Source: Streptomyces griseoluteus
Lineage (GTDB): Bacteria; Actinomycetota; Actinomycetes; Streptomycetales; Streptomycetaceae
Length of the DNA stretch: 64,000 nucleotides
Assembly: GCF_004784465.1 (NCBI RefSeq)
Contig: NZ_SRRU01000008.1
Coordinates: 186,001-250,000, forward strand
Direction: 5' to 3'
Made by a program: the position numbers and the translations under genes. The notes beneath the pieces were generated by a model. The model was not told where the DNA came from and searched no databases. It was given only the letters and a program-made list of their open reading frames with translations. Of this stretch, positions 27,988-35,677 are shown one piece after another. Positions within the stretch are counted from its first letter, which is position 1. The number at the start of each line of letters is the position of its first letter.

Positions 27988-29321
27988 GAGCGGATGTCCT
28001 TCCTCGCGTGGGCGCGCGGGCCCGTGTCGCCGGCGCCGGCCAGCAGGTCGTCGGCCGGGCAGCGGCCCCGCAGGACGTAACGGTCCAGGTACCCCGCCAC
28101 CGCGTCCGACACCTCGGGCGTGGCACCGAGCCGGGGCAGCGCCGCCAGCGCCGCCGTGATGCAGGCGGTGGCGGCCTCCCGCAGCCCTGGATCGGCCAGG
28201 CCGAGCCGGGCCGCGTCCGACCACAGCGGATTGTGCGGGGCGGGCCGGTCCAGCGTGCGCTCCGTCAGCGGCTTCACCGCCCGGTGCGCGGCCTCGGCCG
28301 CCTCCGGGTCGTCGAAGAGGGCCGCCGTCACCGCGAGCGGCACGATCCAGCCGTCGTCACCGGGCTGCGCGTCGATCATCCGCAGCTCCAGATGACCGCG
28401 CGGCCTGACCGGCGGGAACAGAGTGGTCAGGTGGTAGTCGAGATCCGCGCGGGTGGGCGGGCGCGGGGCCCGCGACCGGGTCCACTCGCGGAAGGTCAGC
28501 CCCTCCGGCACGTCCCAGGGGCCCTCTTCGCGGCGGACGCACATCACCGGGGAGTCCAGCACGTGCCGGGCCCAGTCGGCCCGTGGTTCGCCGTCGGTCG
28601 GGGGAGCCCCCGCCCGGCCGGGGCCGATCTCCATCCAGTGGAGCTGCCGGGTGGAGCACCAGCCGGTGGGCCGGCGTGATGCCAGCGGGGAGTTGGCGAA
28701 CGCGGCCACCAGGACGGCGCCGAGCTGGTGCGCCAGCCACCAGCGCCGTTCGTAGCCCAGCGGGCCCGGCTCCTCGTACCCGGCGTCCACGCAGACCTGC
28801 ACGGAGGCCGAGGCGCACATCATGTGGCGGCCGGCCCGTCCGGTGCGGTCCAGGCACGCCTCCATGGCGTCGTAGCGGGGTTCGTGGAGGAAGCGGCGGG
28901 GCTCCTGCCAGGGATCGTGGCCGACGCCGAGGAGGGCGAGGCCGTGCCCGGCGAGGACCTTGCGGACCGCGGTCAGGTCGGCGGAGACGGAGGTGACGCA
29001 CTCCGTCAGGGAGGCGGCGGGCAGCGAGCTGAGCTCCAACTGGCCGCCGGGCTCGACCGTGAGCGGCGAGTCCAGGGGGACGGTGCGCACGGCCGCGTGG
29101 GCCGCTTCGAGCCGTTCGGGCGGTACGGGGAGCCAGGGCCGCTCCGGGTCACGGACCAGCCACTCCACCTCCACCCCGAGGGTGCGGGGCGGGCCGGTCT
29201 TGAAGCAGATGCCCCGGATCAGGGCGTCCACCTCCGCCTCGGTGACCGCCGCGCGGTGCCGGGTGCAGTCGTGTTTCGTGCAGTGGTGCTCCGTACAGTC
29301 ACCACTCGATGCGTCAGACAT
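27984..29321 (-). CDS. egtA: Glutamate-cysteine ligase (EgtA) with Cys/His-rich N terminus
   Basis: A 445-residue ligase that makes gamma-glutamylcysteine for EgtB. The GCS2 core starts at CFKTGPPRTLGVEVEWLVRD and includes VEPGGQLELSS and GHLELRMIDAQP. The N terminus carries an unusual run CTEHHCTKHDCTRH, three CTxH units, absent from the core fold. ATG at 29321 has AGGAGA upstream. First gene of the operon; the 373-base gap before it must contain the promoter. No egtE gene is in this window, so the final lyase step must come from elsewhere in the genome. Confidence 0.95.
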   Translation of the reverse strand: MSDASSGDCTEHHCTKHDCTRHRAAVTEAEVDALIRGICFKTGPPRTLGVEVEWLVRDPERPWLPVPPERLEAAHAAVRTVPLDSPLTVEPGGQLELSSLPAASLTECVTSVSADLTAVRKVLAGHGLALLGVGHDPWQEPRRFLHEPRYDAMEACLDRTGRAGRHMMCASASVQVCVDAGYEEPGPLGYERRWWLAHQLGAVLVAAFANSPLASRRPTGWCSTRQLHWMEIGPGRAGAPPTDGEPRADWARHVLDSPVMCVRREEGPWDVPEGLTFREWTRSRAPRPPTRADLDYHLTTLFPPVRPRGHLELRMIDAQPGDDGWIVPLAVTAALFDDPEAAEAAHRAVKPLTERTLDRPAPHNPLWSDAARLGLADPGLREAATACITAALAALPRLGATPEVSDAVAGYLDRYVLRGRCPADDLLAGAGDTGPRAHARKDIRS

Positions 29322-29694
29322 GTCGGGGTTCTCCTGGGATTCCAGCGTGCCGACGGAGCCCGGCCGGGCGTGTGCCGGGCAGAGACGCATTCCACCCAAG
29401 ACCCTCGCACCGAATCGCACAAGACCGCCCAATGGGACGTCCGGGATCGTTCATCTCCGTCTCCTCGCGCGTTTCCTCCCGTACCGGCTGTGACCGGTTC
29501 CGGGCGCCTTCGCGGCACCCCACCAGCATTACCCCGTCGGCGCGTGGGGGCACGGCGGGGAGAGCGGTGGGCGGGGGCGGTTCGGGCAGCTCAGGAGGGC
29601 TCGGGGGCGGTCCGGGCGGATTTGGTCCGACCGGGTGAGTCCGCCGCGAGCATGCGCAGGGCCCGCCCCGGCCGAGGCGGGCCCTGCGAAGCGG
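29322..29694. other. Gap upstream of egtA
   Basis: This 373-base gap holds the egtA promoter and, at its far end, the terminator of the PemK-like gene. The part 29530-29640 is a G-rich tract on the top strand without coding character. I see no unambiguous promoter boxes or operator and no small gene with a ribosome site. Confidence 0.4.
29655..29688 (-). terminator. Terminator of the PemK/MazF-like gene
   Basis: CGCAGGGCCCGCC (29655-29667) pairs perfectly with GGCGGGCCCTGCG (29676-29688) across an 8-base loop. It starts seven bases beyond the end of the gene at 29695 and separates it from egtA. Confidence 0.75.
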
Positions 29695-30141
29695 TCAGGT
29701 CCAGCCGTAGCGCTCGTACAGCCGCTGCCGGACGAGGTTGAAACGCATGCGGTCCAGCGCGCACGCCTCCCGGCGCATGCCGTCGTCGTGCAGCCGCAGC
29801 ACCCGCTCCACGGACACCCAGGAGTTGCGGCCGGTGCGGTCCCAGGGGCCCTGGCCTATCGCCACCCACTCCCGCTCACCGTCGTGCTCCTTGCTGGACA
29901 GTTGCACGGCGAGGAAGGTGCCGGCGGCCTCTCGCGCGACGACCAGCACCGGGCGGTCCTTGCCCCGGCCGTCGTTCTCCTCGAACGGCACCCAGGTCCA
30001 GACGATCTCGCCCGGATCGGGGTCGCCGTCACGCTCGGGCGTGTACTCCGTGGCGACCGGGCCGACCTGGCGCGGGTCGGCCTCGGTGGTGGCGTGGGGG
30101 CCGAAGCGGCCGGGGACGTTCTCTTCGCTGTACGTGCTCAC
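29695..30141 (-). CDS. PemK/MazF-like protein with N-terminal extension
   Basis: A 148-residue protein. From about residue 45 it fits the PemK/MazF barrel (PGEIVWTWVPFEENDGRGKDRPVLVV, then FLAVQLSSKEHDGE and NSWVSVERVLRLH). Classical MazF toxins are mRNA endonucleases, but this group has a 40-residue acidic N-terminal extension and, here, no antitoxin gene next to it. It may be a divergent, non-toxic member. The GTG at 30141 is favoured by AGGG nine bases upstream; a GTG at 30150 is too close to it. A strong terminator follows. Confidence 0.8.
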   Translation of the reverse strand: MSTYSEENVPGRFGPHATTEADPRQVGPVATEYTPERDGDPDPGEIVWTWVPFEENDGRGKDRPVLVVAREAAGTFLAVQLSSKEHDGEREWVAIGQGPWDRTGRNSWVSVERVLRLHDDGMRREACALDRMRFNLVRQRLYERYGWT

Positions 30142-30187
30142 GCCGTGCACCCTAACGGCCGGGCAACGGCCCTCAGGGCGCCGGGCT

Positions 30188-31174
30188 TTATTCCTTCCGG
30201 TCGGCGAGCAGCCGCTCCAGCCAGCCCAGTTGGGCCGCGCGAGCCGCCTTCGAGAGGGCCGCCTCGGGCACGAAGGCGTCGAAACCGTGGAACCCGCCCG
30301 GCCAGACGTGGAGTTCGGCCACTCCGCCGCTCCGCCAGATCCGGGACGCGTACTCCACCACCTCGTCCCGGAACGTCTCCGCCGAGCCCACGTCGAGGAA
30401 GGCCGGAGGCAGCCCGGCGAGATCGGTGGCGCGGGCGGGGGCGGCGTACGGGGAGACGTCCGGGCCGCCCCGGCGCTCGCCCAGCAGGGCGTTCCAGCCG
30501 GTCTCGTTGGCGGTGCGGTCCCAGACGCCGACGCCCGCCATCTGATGGCTGGAGGGCGTGTCGTTGCGGTCGTCCAGCATCGGGTACCTGAGCAACTGGC
30601 CGAGCACGGGCGGCCCTTGGCGGTCCCGCAGCATCAGGGCCACGGCGGCCGCGAGGCCGCCGCCCGCGCTGGCGCCCGCGAGGACGATCCGCTCCGGGTC
30701 GCCGCCCAGCTCCTTCGCGTGCTCCGCCGTCCACAGCAGCCCGGCGTACACGTCCTCCACCGGCGCCGGATGCGGATGCTCGGGGGCGAGCCGGTACTCC
30801 ACGGAGACGACCACCGCGCCGCCCAGATCCAGCGCGAGGGACAGCGGTGCGTCCACGCCCGCTCGGTTGGTGCCGAGGATCATGCCGCCGCCGTGCACGT
30901 AGTAGATCACCGGCAGCCGGACGCCGGAAGTGGTGGCGGCGGGGCGGCAGATGTACAGGGAGACGTCCGGGGCACCCGGTGGGCCCGGCACCTCGCGGTC
31001 CTCGACCTCGAAGGCGCCGTCCATGGTGAGGTCCAGCGAGCCGAACACCTCCATGGCGGCGTTCTCCCGCGCCGCCTCGATGCCGTCCGGGGTCAGGCCC
31101 GGCTCCATGTCGTCCTTGAGCGGTTCCAGAGCGGCGGCGAGTTCCGGGTCGAACGGAGGCGGGTCCATGGTCAT
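30188..31174 (-). CDS. Alpha/beta hydrolase, HSL-type esterase
   Basis: A 328-residue carboxylesterase of the hormone-sensitive-lipase family. The oxyanion motif HGGG is in YYVHGGGMILGT, the nucleophile Ser is in LAGASAGGGLAAA, and the Asp/His come from LPPAFLDVGSAE and WPGGFHGFDAF. It should hydrolyse short acyl esters. ATG at 31174 follows AAGGGG. It is divergent from the SDR gene at 31309 across 134 bases; the two may be co-regulated detoxification genes. Confidence 0.92.
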   Translation of the reverse strand: MTMDPPPFDPELAAALEPLKDDMEPGLTPDGIEAARENAAMEVFGSLDLTMDGAFEVEDREVPGPPGAPDVSLYICRPAATTSGVRLPVIYYVHGGGMILGTNRAGVDAPLSLALDLGGAVVVSVEYRLAPEHPHPAPVEDVYAGLLWTAEHAKELGGDPERIVLAGASAGGGLAAAVALMLRDRQGPPVLGQLLRYPMLDDRNDTPSSHQMAGVGVWDRTANETGWNALLGERRGGPDVSPYAAPARATDLAGLPPAFLDVGSAETFRDEVVEYASRIWRSGGVAELHVWPGGFHGFDAFVPEAALSKAARAAQLGWLERLLADRKE

Positions 31175-31270
31175 GATCGTGCCCCTTCCCTCGCCCACGG
31201 GTGATTCACCTCTCCAGGATCGGTGCGCGGGTGTCCCGGCGCAGGTTCCCGGCGCGTCCTTGTGCACCGC

Positions 31271-31308
31271 TTGACTTCGAGAGCACTCCAATTCGTAGCG
31301 TTCTGGGC
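31271..31308 (+). promoter_or_regulatory. MerR-type promoter with 19-bp spacer for the SDR gene
   Basis: TTGACT (31271-31276) and TAGCGT (31296-31301) are separated by 19 bases, and the spacer holds an imperfect inverted repeat CTTCGAG-AG-CACTCCAAT. The over-long spacer with a central dyad is the hallmark of promoters activated by MerR-family proteins. The start point would fall at about 31308, making the SDR transcript almost or fully leaderless. Confidence 0.6.
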
Positions 31309-32277
31309 ATGAGCACTCCTGCACAGCACAAGATCGGTTCGGGTTTCGGCGCGGACAGCACCGCCGACGAGGTCCTGCGGGGCATCGACCTCACGGGCAG
31401 GCTGGCGATCGTCACCGGCGGCTACTCGGGGCTCGGCCTGGAGACCACTCGCGCGCTGGCCGAGGCGGGAGCCCATGTGGTCGTCCCGGCCCGGCGTCCG
31501 GAAGTCGCCCGAGGGGAGCTGGCCGGGATCGGACACGTCGAGGTGGACGAGCTGGACCTCGGCGACCTGGACAGCGTGCGCGGCTTTGCCGAGCGGTTCC
31601 TGGCGTCCGGCCGCGGCATCGACCTCCTCATCGGCAACGCCGGGATCATGGCCTGCCCGGAGACGCGGGTCGGGCCCGGCTGGGAGACGCAGTTCGCCAC
31701 CAACCACCTCGGCCACTACGCCCTGGCCAACCGGCTCTGGCCGGCGCTCGCCTCAGGTGAGGGTGCCCGCGTCGTCTCGGTGTCCTCGCGCGGCCACCAC
31801 CTCTCGCCGGTCCGCTGGGACGACGTCCAGTGGACCGAGGGCTACGACAAGTGGCAGGCGTACGGCCAGGCGAAGACGGCCAACGCGCTGTTCGCCCTCC
31901 AGCTCGACACCCTGGGCCGGGACTTCGGTGTCCGGGCCTTCTCGCTCCACCCCGGCGGCATCATGACCCCGCTCCAGCGGCACCTGCCCAAGGAGGAGAT
32001 GGTCGAGCGCGGCTGGATCGACGAGCAGGGCAACCCGCTGAACCCGGCCGGCTTCAAGACCCCGGAGCAGGGCGCGGCCACCCAGGTCTGGGCCGCGACC
32101 TCGCCCCGGCTCGACGGCCTGGGCGGGCTGTACCTGGAGGACTGCGACATCGCCGAGCCCGCCCCGGCGGACGGCACCTGGGCCGGCGTCAAGGACTGGG
32201 CCACCGACCCCGAGCAGGCGGCCCGCCTGTGGACCCTGTCGGCGGAGCTGACGGGTGTGGACGCGTTCGCCAAGTAG
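31309..32277 (+). CDS. Short-chain dehydrogenase/reductase
   Basis: A 322-residue NAD(P)-dependent oxidoreductase. The cofactor motif TGGYSGLG is near residue 43, NAGIM follows, and the catalytic Ser and Tyr-x3-Lys are in VSVSSRG and YGQAKTAN. An extra 25 N-terminal residues precede the Rossmann fold. It resembles the retinol-dehydrogenase/protochlorophyllide-reductase-like branch. Substrate unknown. ATG at 31309 has no ribosome site, which fits a leaderless transcript from the MerR-type promoter. A very stable hairpin follows the stop. Confidence 0.9.
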   Translation: MSTPAQHKIGSGFGADSTADEVLRGIDLTGRLAIVTGGYSGLGLETTRALAEAGAHVVVPARRPEVARGELAGIGHVEVDELDLGDLDSVRGFAERFLASGRGIDLLIGNAGIMACPETRVGPGWETQFATNHLGHYALANRLWPALASGEGARVVSVSSRGHHLSPVRWDDVQWTEGYDKWQAYGQAKTANALFALQLDTLGRDFGVRAFSLHPGGIMTPLQRHLPKEEMVERGWIDEQGNPLNPAGFKTPEQGAATQVWAATSPRLDGLGGLYLEDCDIAEPAPADGTWAGVKDWATDPEQAARLWTLSAELTGVDAFAK

Positions 32278-32290
32278 GTCCAGCGCACGC

Positions 32291-32329
32291 GTGAGAGGGC
32301 CGGAGTCCAGTGGACTCCGGCCCTCTCAC
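32291..32329. terminator. Perfect bidirectional terminator
   Basis: GTGAGAGGGCCGGAGTCCA (32291-32309) and its exact complement (32311-32329) form a 19-base palindrome around one central base; a real stem would have 18 pairs and a three-base loop. It lies between the convergent SDR and FMN-reductase genes. Confidence 0.85.
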
Positions 32330-32339
32330 CTACGAAAGG

Positions 32340-32903
32340 TCAGGCGGCGATGACGTCGCCCACGGTGCCGTGGAGGCGGGAGACGACCTCGGTCAGCTGG
32401 CCGGCGACCTCGGCGTCGTCGGACGGGTGGGTCTCGGCGAAGCGGGTCAGGGAGCCGGGGATGGAGAGCTTGATGTCCTCGATCACCTTGCCGCCCGCGA
32501 TGCCCACGGCCTTGCGGGTGTCGTCCTGCGCCCACACGCCGCCGTACTGGCCGAAGGCGGTGCCGATGACGGCGACGGGCTTGCCGCCGAAGGCGCCGGC
32601 GCCGTAGGGGCGGGACAGCCAGTCGATGGCGTTCTTCAGCACGGCCGGCATCGTGCCGTTGTACTCGGGAGAGAAGAGGAGGAACGCGTCGGCGGCCTGG
32701 GCGGCGGCACGCAGCTCGGCGGCGGCGGCCGGGACCTGGCCCTCGAGGTCGGTGTCCTCGTTGTAGAACGGAACGTCGGCCAGGCCCTCGTAGATCACGA
32801 CCTCGGCGCCCTCGGGGGCGAGCTTGGCGGCCGCCTCGGCGAGCTGGCGGTTGTGCGAACCGGCGCGGAGGCTACCGACGAGCGCGAGGATGCGAACGGA
32901 CAT
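32340..32903 (-). CDS. NAD(P)H-dependent FMN reductase
   Basis: A 187-residue flavodoxin-like reductase. The FMN phosphate loop is LVGSLRAGSHNRQLAE, and the second flavin motif is LFSPEYNGTMPAVLKNAIDWLSRP. Members supply reduced FMN or reduce quinones, azo dyes and metals. ATG at 32903 has TTGGAG upstream. It is divergent from a TetR regulator and two matching palindromes lie between, so expression is probably released by an electrophile or similar inducer. Confidence 0.93.
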   Translation of the reverse strand: MSVRILALVGSLRAGSHNRQLAEAAAKLAPEGAEVVIYEGLADVPFYNEDTDLEGQVPAAAAELRAAAQAADAFLLFSPEYNGTMPAVLKNAIDWLSRPYGAGAFGGKPVAVIGTAFGQYGGVWAQDDTRKAVGIAGGKVIEDIKLSIPGSLTRFAETHPSDDAEVAGQLTEVVSRLHGTVGDVIAA

Positions 32904-32943
32904 GAGGTACTCCAAGGGGTGGTGAAACACACTGGAAAGGATC

Positions 32944-32996
32944 CGGACCGGGGTCCGTTTATTTTTCTACCACTCTAACCGGACCGGGGTCCAGTT
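32944..32996. promoter_or_regulatory. Two TetR operators between FMN reductase and TetR genes
   Basis: CGGACC-GG-GGTCCG (32944-32957) and AAC-C-GGACC-GG-GGTCC-A-GTT (32977-32996) share the same core GGACCGGGGTCC, 36 bases apart start to start. The strand between them is AT-rich, suited to a promoter for the reductase. The second copy lies just upstream of the regulator gene, so one protein could close both promoters. Confidence 0.8.
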
Positions 32997-33023
32997 TTGT
33001 TCCCCATGCTTTACGCTGTCTTC

Positions 33024-33749
33024 ATGTCCAGCGCTCTGCCGCCCTGCCCGCAGCCTCAGGAGCCCGTCGACACACCCCGATTGCTGGAGGTCGGCACGGG
33101 CCCCGAGGAGCCCTGCCTGCGCGCCGACGCCGCCCGCAACCGGGCCCGGCTGCTGGAGGCCGCCACCCGGCTGATCGCCGAGCACGGCGTGGCCGGGGTG
33201 ACCATGGAGGCCGTCGCCACCGCGGCCAAGGTGGGCAAGGGCACCGTCTTCCGTCGCTTCGGCGACCGCACCGGGCTCCTCACCGCCCTGCTGGACCACT
33301 CCTCCGCCCGGCTCCAGGCCGACTTCCTCGCCGGCCCGCCCCCGCTGGGCCCCGGCGCACCCCCGCGCGAGCGGCTGCACGCCTTCGGCGTCGCGGTGCT
33401 GCACCTCTGTGCCGACCAGCTCGACCTGCAACTGGCCGCGCTGCCCGAGCCCACCCGGCGCCATCTGCACCCCTCCAACCAGGCCATGCGCGCCCACCTG
33501 CTGGTGCTGCTGCGCCAACTGCTGCCGGGCGAGGACTGCGAACTCCTCGTCCCGGTCCTGCTGGCCTACCTGGACCCGGCCCTGATCCACCACCTGACCC
33601 GCCAGCTCGGCATGCCGATGGCGCGGGTGGAGGCGGGCTGGTGCGACCTGGTCGACCGGATCACCGCTGCTCGGCCCACGGCTGGTGCCCCGCGAACATC
33701 GCCGACAGCCGCTCCGGCGCGTCCGGCCGGAACAGCATCCCGCCCATGA
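33024..33749 (+). CDS. TetR-family regulator of the FMN reductase
   Basis: A 241-residue TetR protein: a 40-residue leader, then a helix-turn-helix (RARLLEAATRLIAEHGVAGVTMEAVATAAKVGKGTVFRRFGDRTGLL) and a C-terminal ligand domain. ATG at 33024 has no ribosome site and the transcript may be near leaderless; an upstream start at 32997 would overlap the operator and is less likely. The last 88 bases overlap the convergent FAD-monooxygenase gene, giving a Pro/Ala-rich tail. Two palindromes upstream are its presumed operators. Confidence 0.88.
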   Translation: MSSALPPCPQPQEPVDTPRLLEVGTGPEEPCLRADAARNRARLLEAATRLIAEHGVAGVTMEAVATAAKVGKGTVFRRFGDRTGLLTALLDHSSARLQADFLAGPPPLGPGAPPRERLHAFGVAVLHLCADQLDLQLAALPEPTRRHLHPSNQAMRAHLLVLLRQLLPGEDCELLVPVLLAYLDPALIHHLTRQLGMPMARVEAGWCDLVDRITAARPTAGAPRTSPTAAPARPAGTASRP

Positions 33750-34830
33750 GGGCCGAGTCCGCGGCCGAGTGCTCGGCGCGCGGGAACATCCGCTCCTCGT
33801 AGGCGGCGAGCGCGGCCTCCGTGTCGCCGGGGTGGGCGAGGAGGGCGCGGGCCAGGTCGGCGCCGTCGATCAGGGCCAGGTTGGCGCCCTCGCCGGCGAA
33901 CGGGGACATCAGGTGGGCCGCGTCGCCGAGGAGGGTGACGCCCGGCGTGCGCGGCCAGCGGTGGCCGACCGGGAGGGCGTGGATGCGCCGGGGAACCAGG
34001 GGCGCGTCGGCGTCCGCGACCAGGGCCCGCAGATCCTCGTGCCAGCCGTCGAACTCCTTGAGCACCGCCCGCGCGGCCGCCTCGGTGTCGGTGAAGTCGA
34101 TGCCGTCCAGCCAAGTCTCCGGGGCCGCGACGGCGGCGTACACGTGCAGGCTGCCGTCCGGCTCCCGGTGCGCCAGGAAGCCGCGGCCGGCGCCGAGGGC
34201 GAACAGCATGCCGCCGCCGACCACTTGGGCGCCGACCGGGTGCCGGCTGTCGGCCGAGTGCAGGTCCGCCTCGACGAAGGACACCCCGGCGTAGACGGGC
34301 ACCGCGTCCGACACCAGCGGCCGCACCCGCGACCACGCGCCGTCCGCGCCGATGAGCAGGCCGGTGGTGAAGACGGTGCCGTCGGCGAGCGACACCTCGT
34401 GCCGGCCGCCGTCCAGCGCACGGGCGCCGGTCACCTTGGCACCCCAGCGGACGAGTCCCTCGGGCAGTGACTCCAGCAGCAGCGCGCGTAGTTCGCCCCG
34501 GTCGATCTCTGGGCGGCCGCCCGTGCCGTCGTCCGCCTGCGACCAGTGCACCTCGGCGTGCCGGTCCAGGACGCGGGTGGCCTGGCCGCCGGCGTGGACC
34601 CGTGCGAGGAACTCCTCGTGCAGCCCGGCCGCGCGCAGCGCCTCCTGCCCGGTGTCGTCGTGGATGTCGAGCATCCCGCCCTGTGTCCGCGCCTTGGCCG
34701 AGGCCTCGAGGTCGAACACCGCCGCCTCGACGCCGTGCGCGTACAGCACCCGCGCGAGCGTGAGTCCGCCGAGTCCGGCGCCGATCACGGCTATCGGGTG
34801 GTGGGGGAGCGGGGCGGCGGTTCCGGTCAT
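33661..34830 (-). CDS. FAD-dependent monooxygenase (TetX-like)
   Basis: A 389-residue class-A flavoprotein monooxygenase. The FAD motif is IAVIGAGLGGLTLARVLYAHG, the second motif LIGADGAWSRVRP, and the third GDAAHLMSPFAGEGANLAL. TetX-like enzymes hydroxylate and inactivate tetracyclines or other aromatic compounds; which substrate is used here is unknown. ATG at 34830 has AGGAG seven bases upstream; ATG at 34851, which overlaps the stop of the TetR gene by 4 bases, is a coupled alternative. It is co-transcribed behind that TetR gene. Confidence 0.9.
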   Translation of the reverse strand: MTGTAAPLPHHPIAVIGAGLGGLTLARVLYAHGVEAAVFDLEASAKARTQGGMLDIHDDTGQEALRAAGLHEEFLARVHAGGQATRVLDRHAEVHWSQADDGTGGRPEIDRGELRALLLESLPEGLVRWGAKVTGARALDGGRHEVSLADGTVFTTGLLIGADGAWSRVRPLVSDAVPVYAGVSFVEADLHSADSRHPVGAQVVGGGMLFALGAGRGFLAHREPDGSLHVYAAVAAPETWLDGIDFTDTEAAARAVLKEFDGWHEDLRALVADADAPLVPRRIHALPVGHRWPRTPGVTLLGDAAHLMSPFAGEGANLALIDGADLARALLAHPGDTEAALAAYEERMFPRAEHSAADSALMGGMLFRPDAPERLSAMFAGHQPWAEQR

Positions 34831-34847
34831 GGAGGTCTCCTGGTTGC

Positions 34848-35513
34848 TCATTCGGGTACCGCGGTCCGCTCGATGCCGTTGATCAGGGTCTGGAAGGCCC
34901 ACGAGAGCCGGTTCTCGGGTGTGCCCGAGAGCAGCACCTCGGCGCTGCCCGCGATGTGCGGATGGGTCCGCTCGGACACCTCGCGCAAGGTGCCGATCAG
35001 GTTCTGCCAGTCGTCCGCCGGCTCCTCGCCGGCGTGCTCGGCGGCGGTCGCGGTGGCGTGCTGGAGCAGCAGGTCGACACCCCAGGCCGCCCGCTCGCGC
35101 GGTACCCCGCCCTCGGCGAGCAGTCCGAGCAGGGTCTCGATCAGGTTCAGGTAGTGCGGCCCGCTCGGCCGCGCGGTCAGCGCGGAGCGCGCCAGCTCGG
35201 GGTGGGCCAGCAGCATCGCCGTACAGGACGTGAGCACGTGCTCCAGGCGCTCCCGCCACGTGCCTTCGGCGGGGACCGGCGGGAGGGTGCCGAGCAGTTC
35301 GTCCAGCACGGCCGCGTGGAGTTCGTGGGTGTTGCGGACGTAGACGTAGAGCGAGGCCGGGCCGGTGTCGAGTTCCTGTGCCAGCCGCCGCATGGTCACC
35401 TTGCGCAGCCCCTCGGCGCGCAGGACGGCCAGCGCGGCGGCCACGATGCCCTCTCGGGTGAGGGCGGGCTTCGCGGGTCGCTCCCTGCGGGAGCCGGCAG
35501 GAGGTGGTGTCAT
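34848..35513 (-). CDS. TetR-family regulator heading the monooxygenase operon
   Basis: A 221-residue regulator with a TetR helix-turn-helix (GIVAAALAVLRAEGLRKVTMRRLAQELDTGPASLYVYVRN) and the C-terminal domain of the TetR_C_11 type (also found with the tetracycline repressor proper). It is first in a two-gene operon with the FAD monooxygenase. Three identical-type palindromes stand 14 to 55 bases upstream of its start, an arrangement for autorepression. A ligand that both induces and is oxidised by the monooxygenase would be logical. Confidence 0.9.
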   Translation of the reverse strand: MTPPPAGSRRERPAKPALTREGIVAAALAVLRAEGLRKVTMRRLAQELDTGPASLYVYVRNTHELHAAVLDELLGTLPPVPAEGTWRERLEHVLTSCTAMLLAHPELARSALTARPSGPHYLNLIETLLGLLAEGGVPRERAAWGVDLLLQHATATAAEHAGEEPADDWQNLIGTLREVSERTHPHIAGSAEVLLSGTPENRLSWAFQTLINGIERTAVPE

Positions 35514-35526
35514 GGCGCGACAGTAA

Positions 35527-35568
35527 CGAACATGTTCGCTCCGAACAAGTTCGTGGCGAACGTGTTCG
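35527..35568. promoter_or_regulatory. Triple palindromic operator with 15-bp period
   Basis: Three 12-base palindromes, CGAACATGTTCG (35527-35538), CGAACAAGTTCG (35542-35553) and CGAACGTGTTCG (35557-35568), repeat at exactly 15-base intervals. All share CGAAC-N2-GTTCG. They lie directly upstream of the TetR gene at 35513, between it and the divergent LacI-type gene. Confidence 0.85.
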
Positions 35569-35677
35569 TCAGACCGCGTCGTATGTCTGTCGGCCCACGC
35601 CGTGCTTTCGTCCAGTCCTGTACGACCTCGCCCCGCCCGAAGCCGCCCCCGCCGCCTCTGCCAGGATGCGCTCTGTC

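Noticed and set aside
32291..32329. Perfect 19-base palindrome considered as a regulator binding site or attachment site
   Set aside because: It lies between two convergent stop codons, where a terminator is expected, and has no partner elsewhere in the window.
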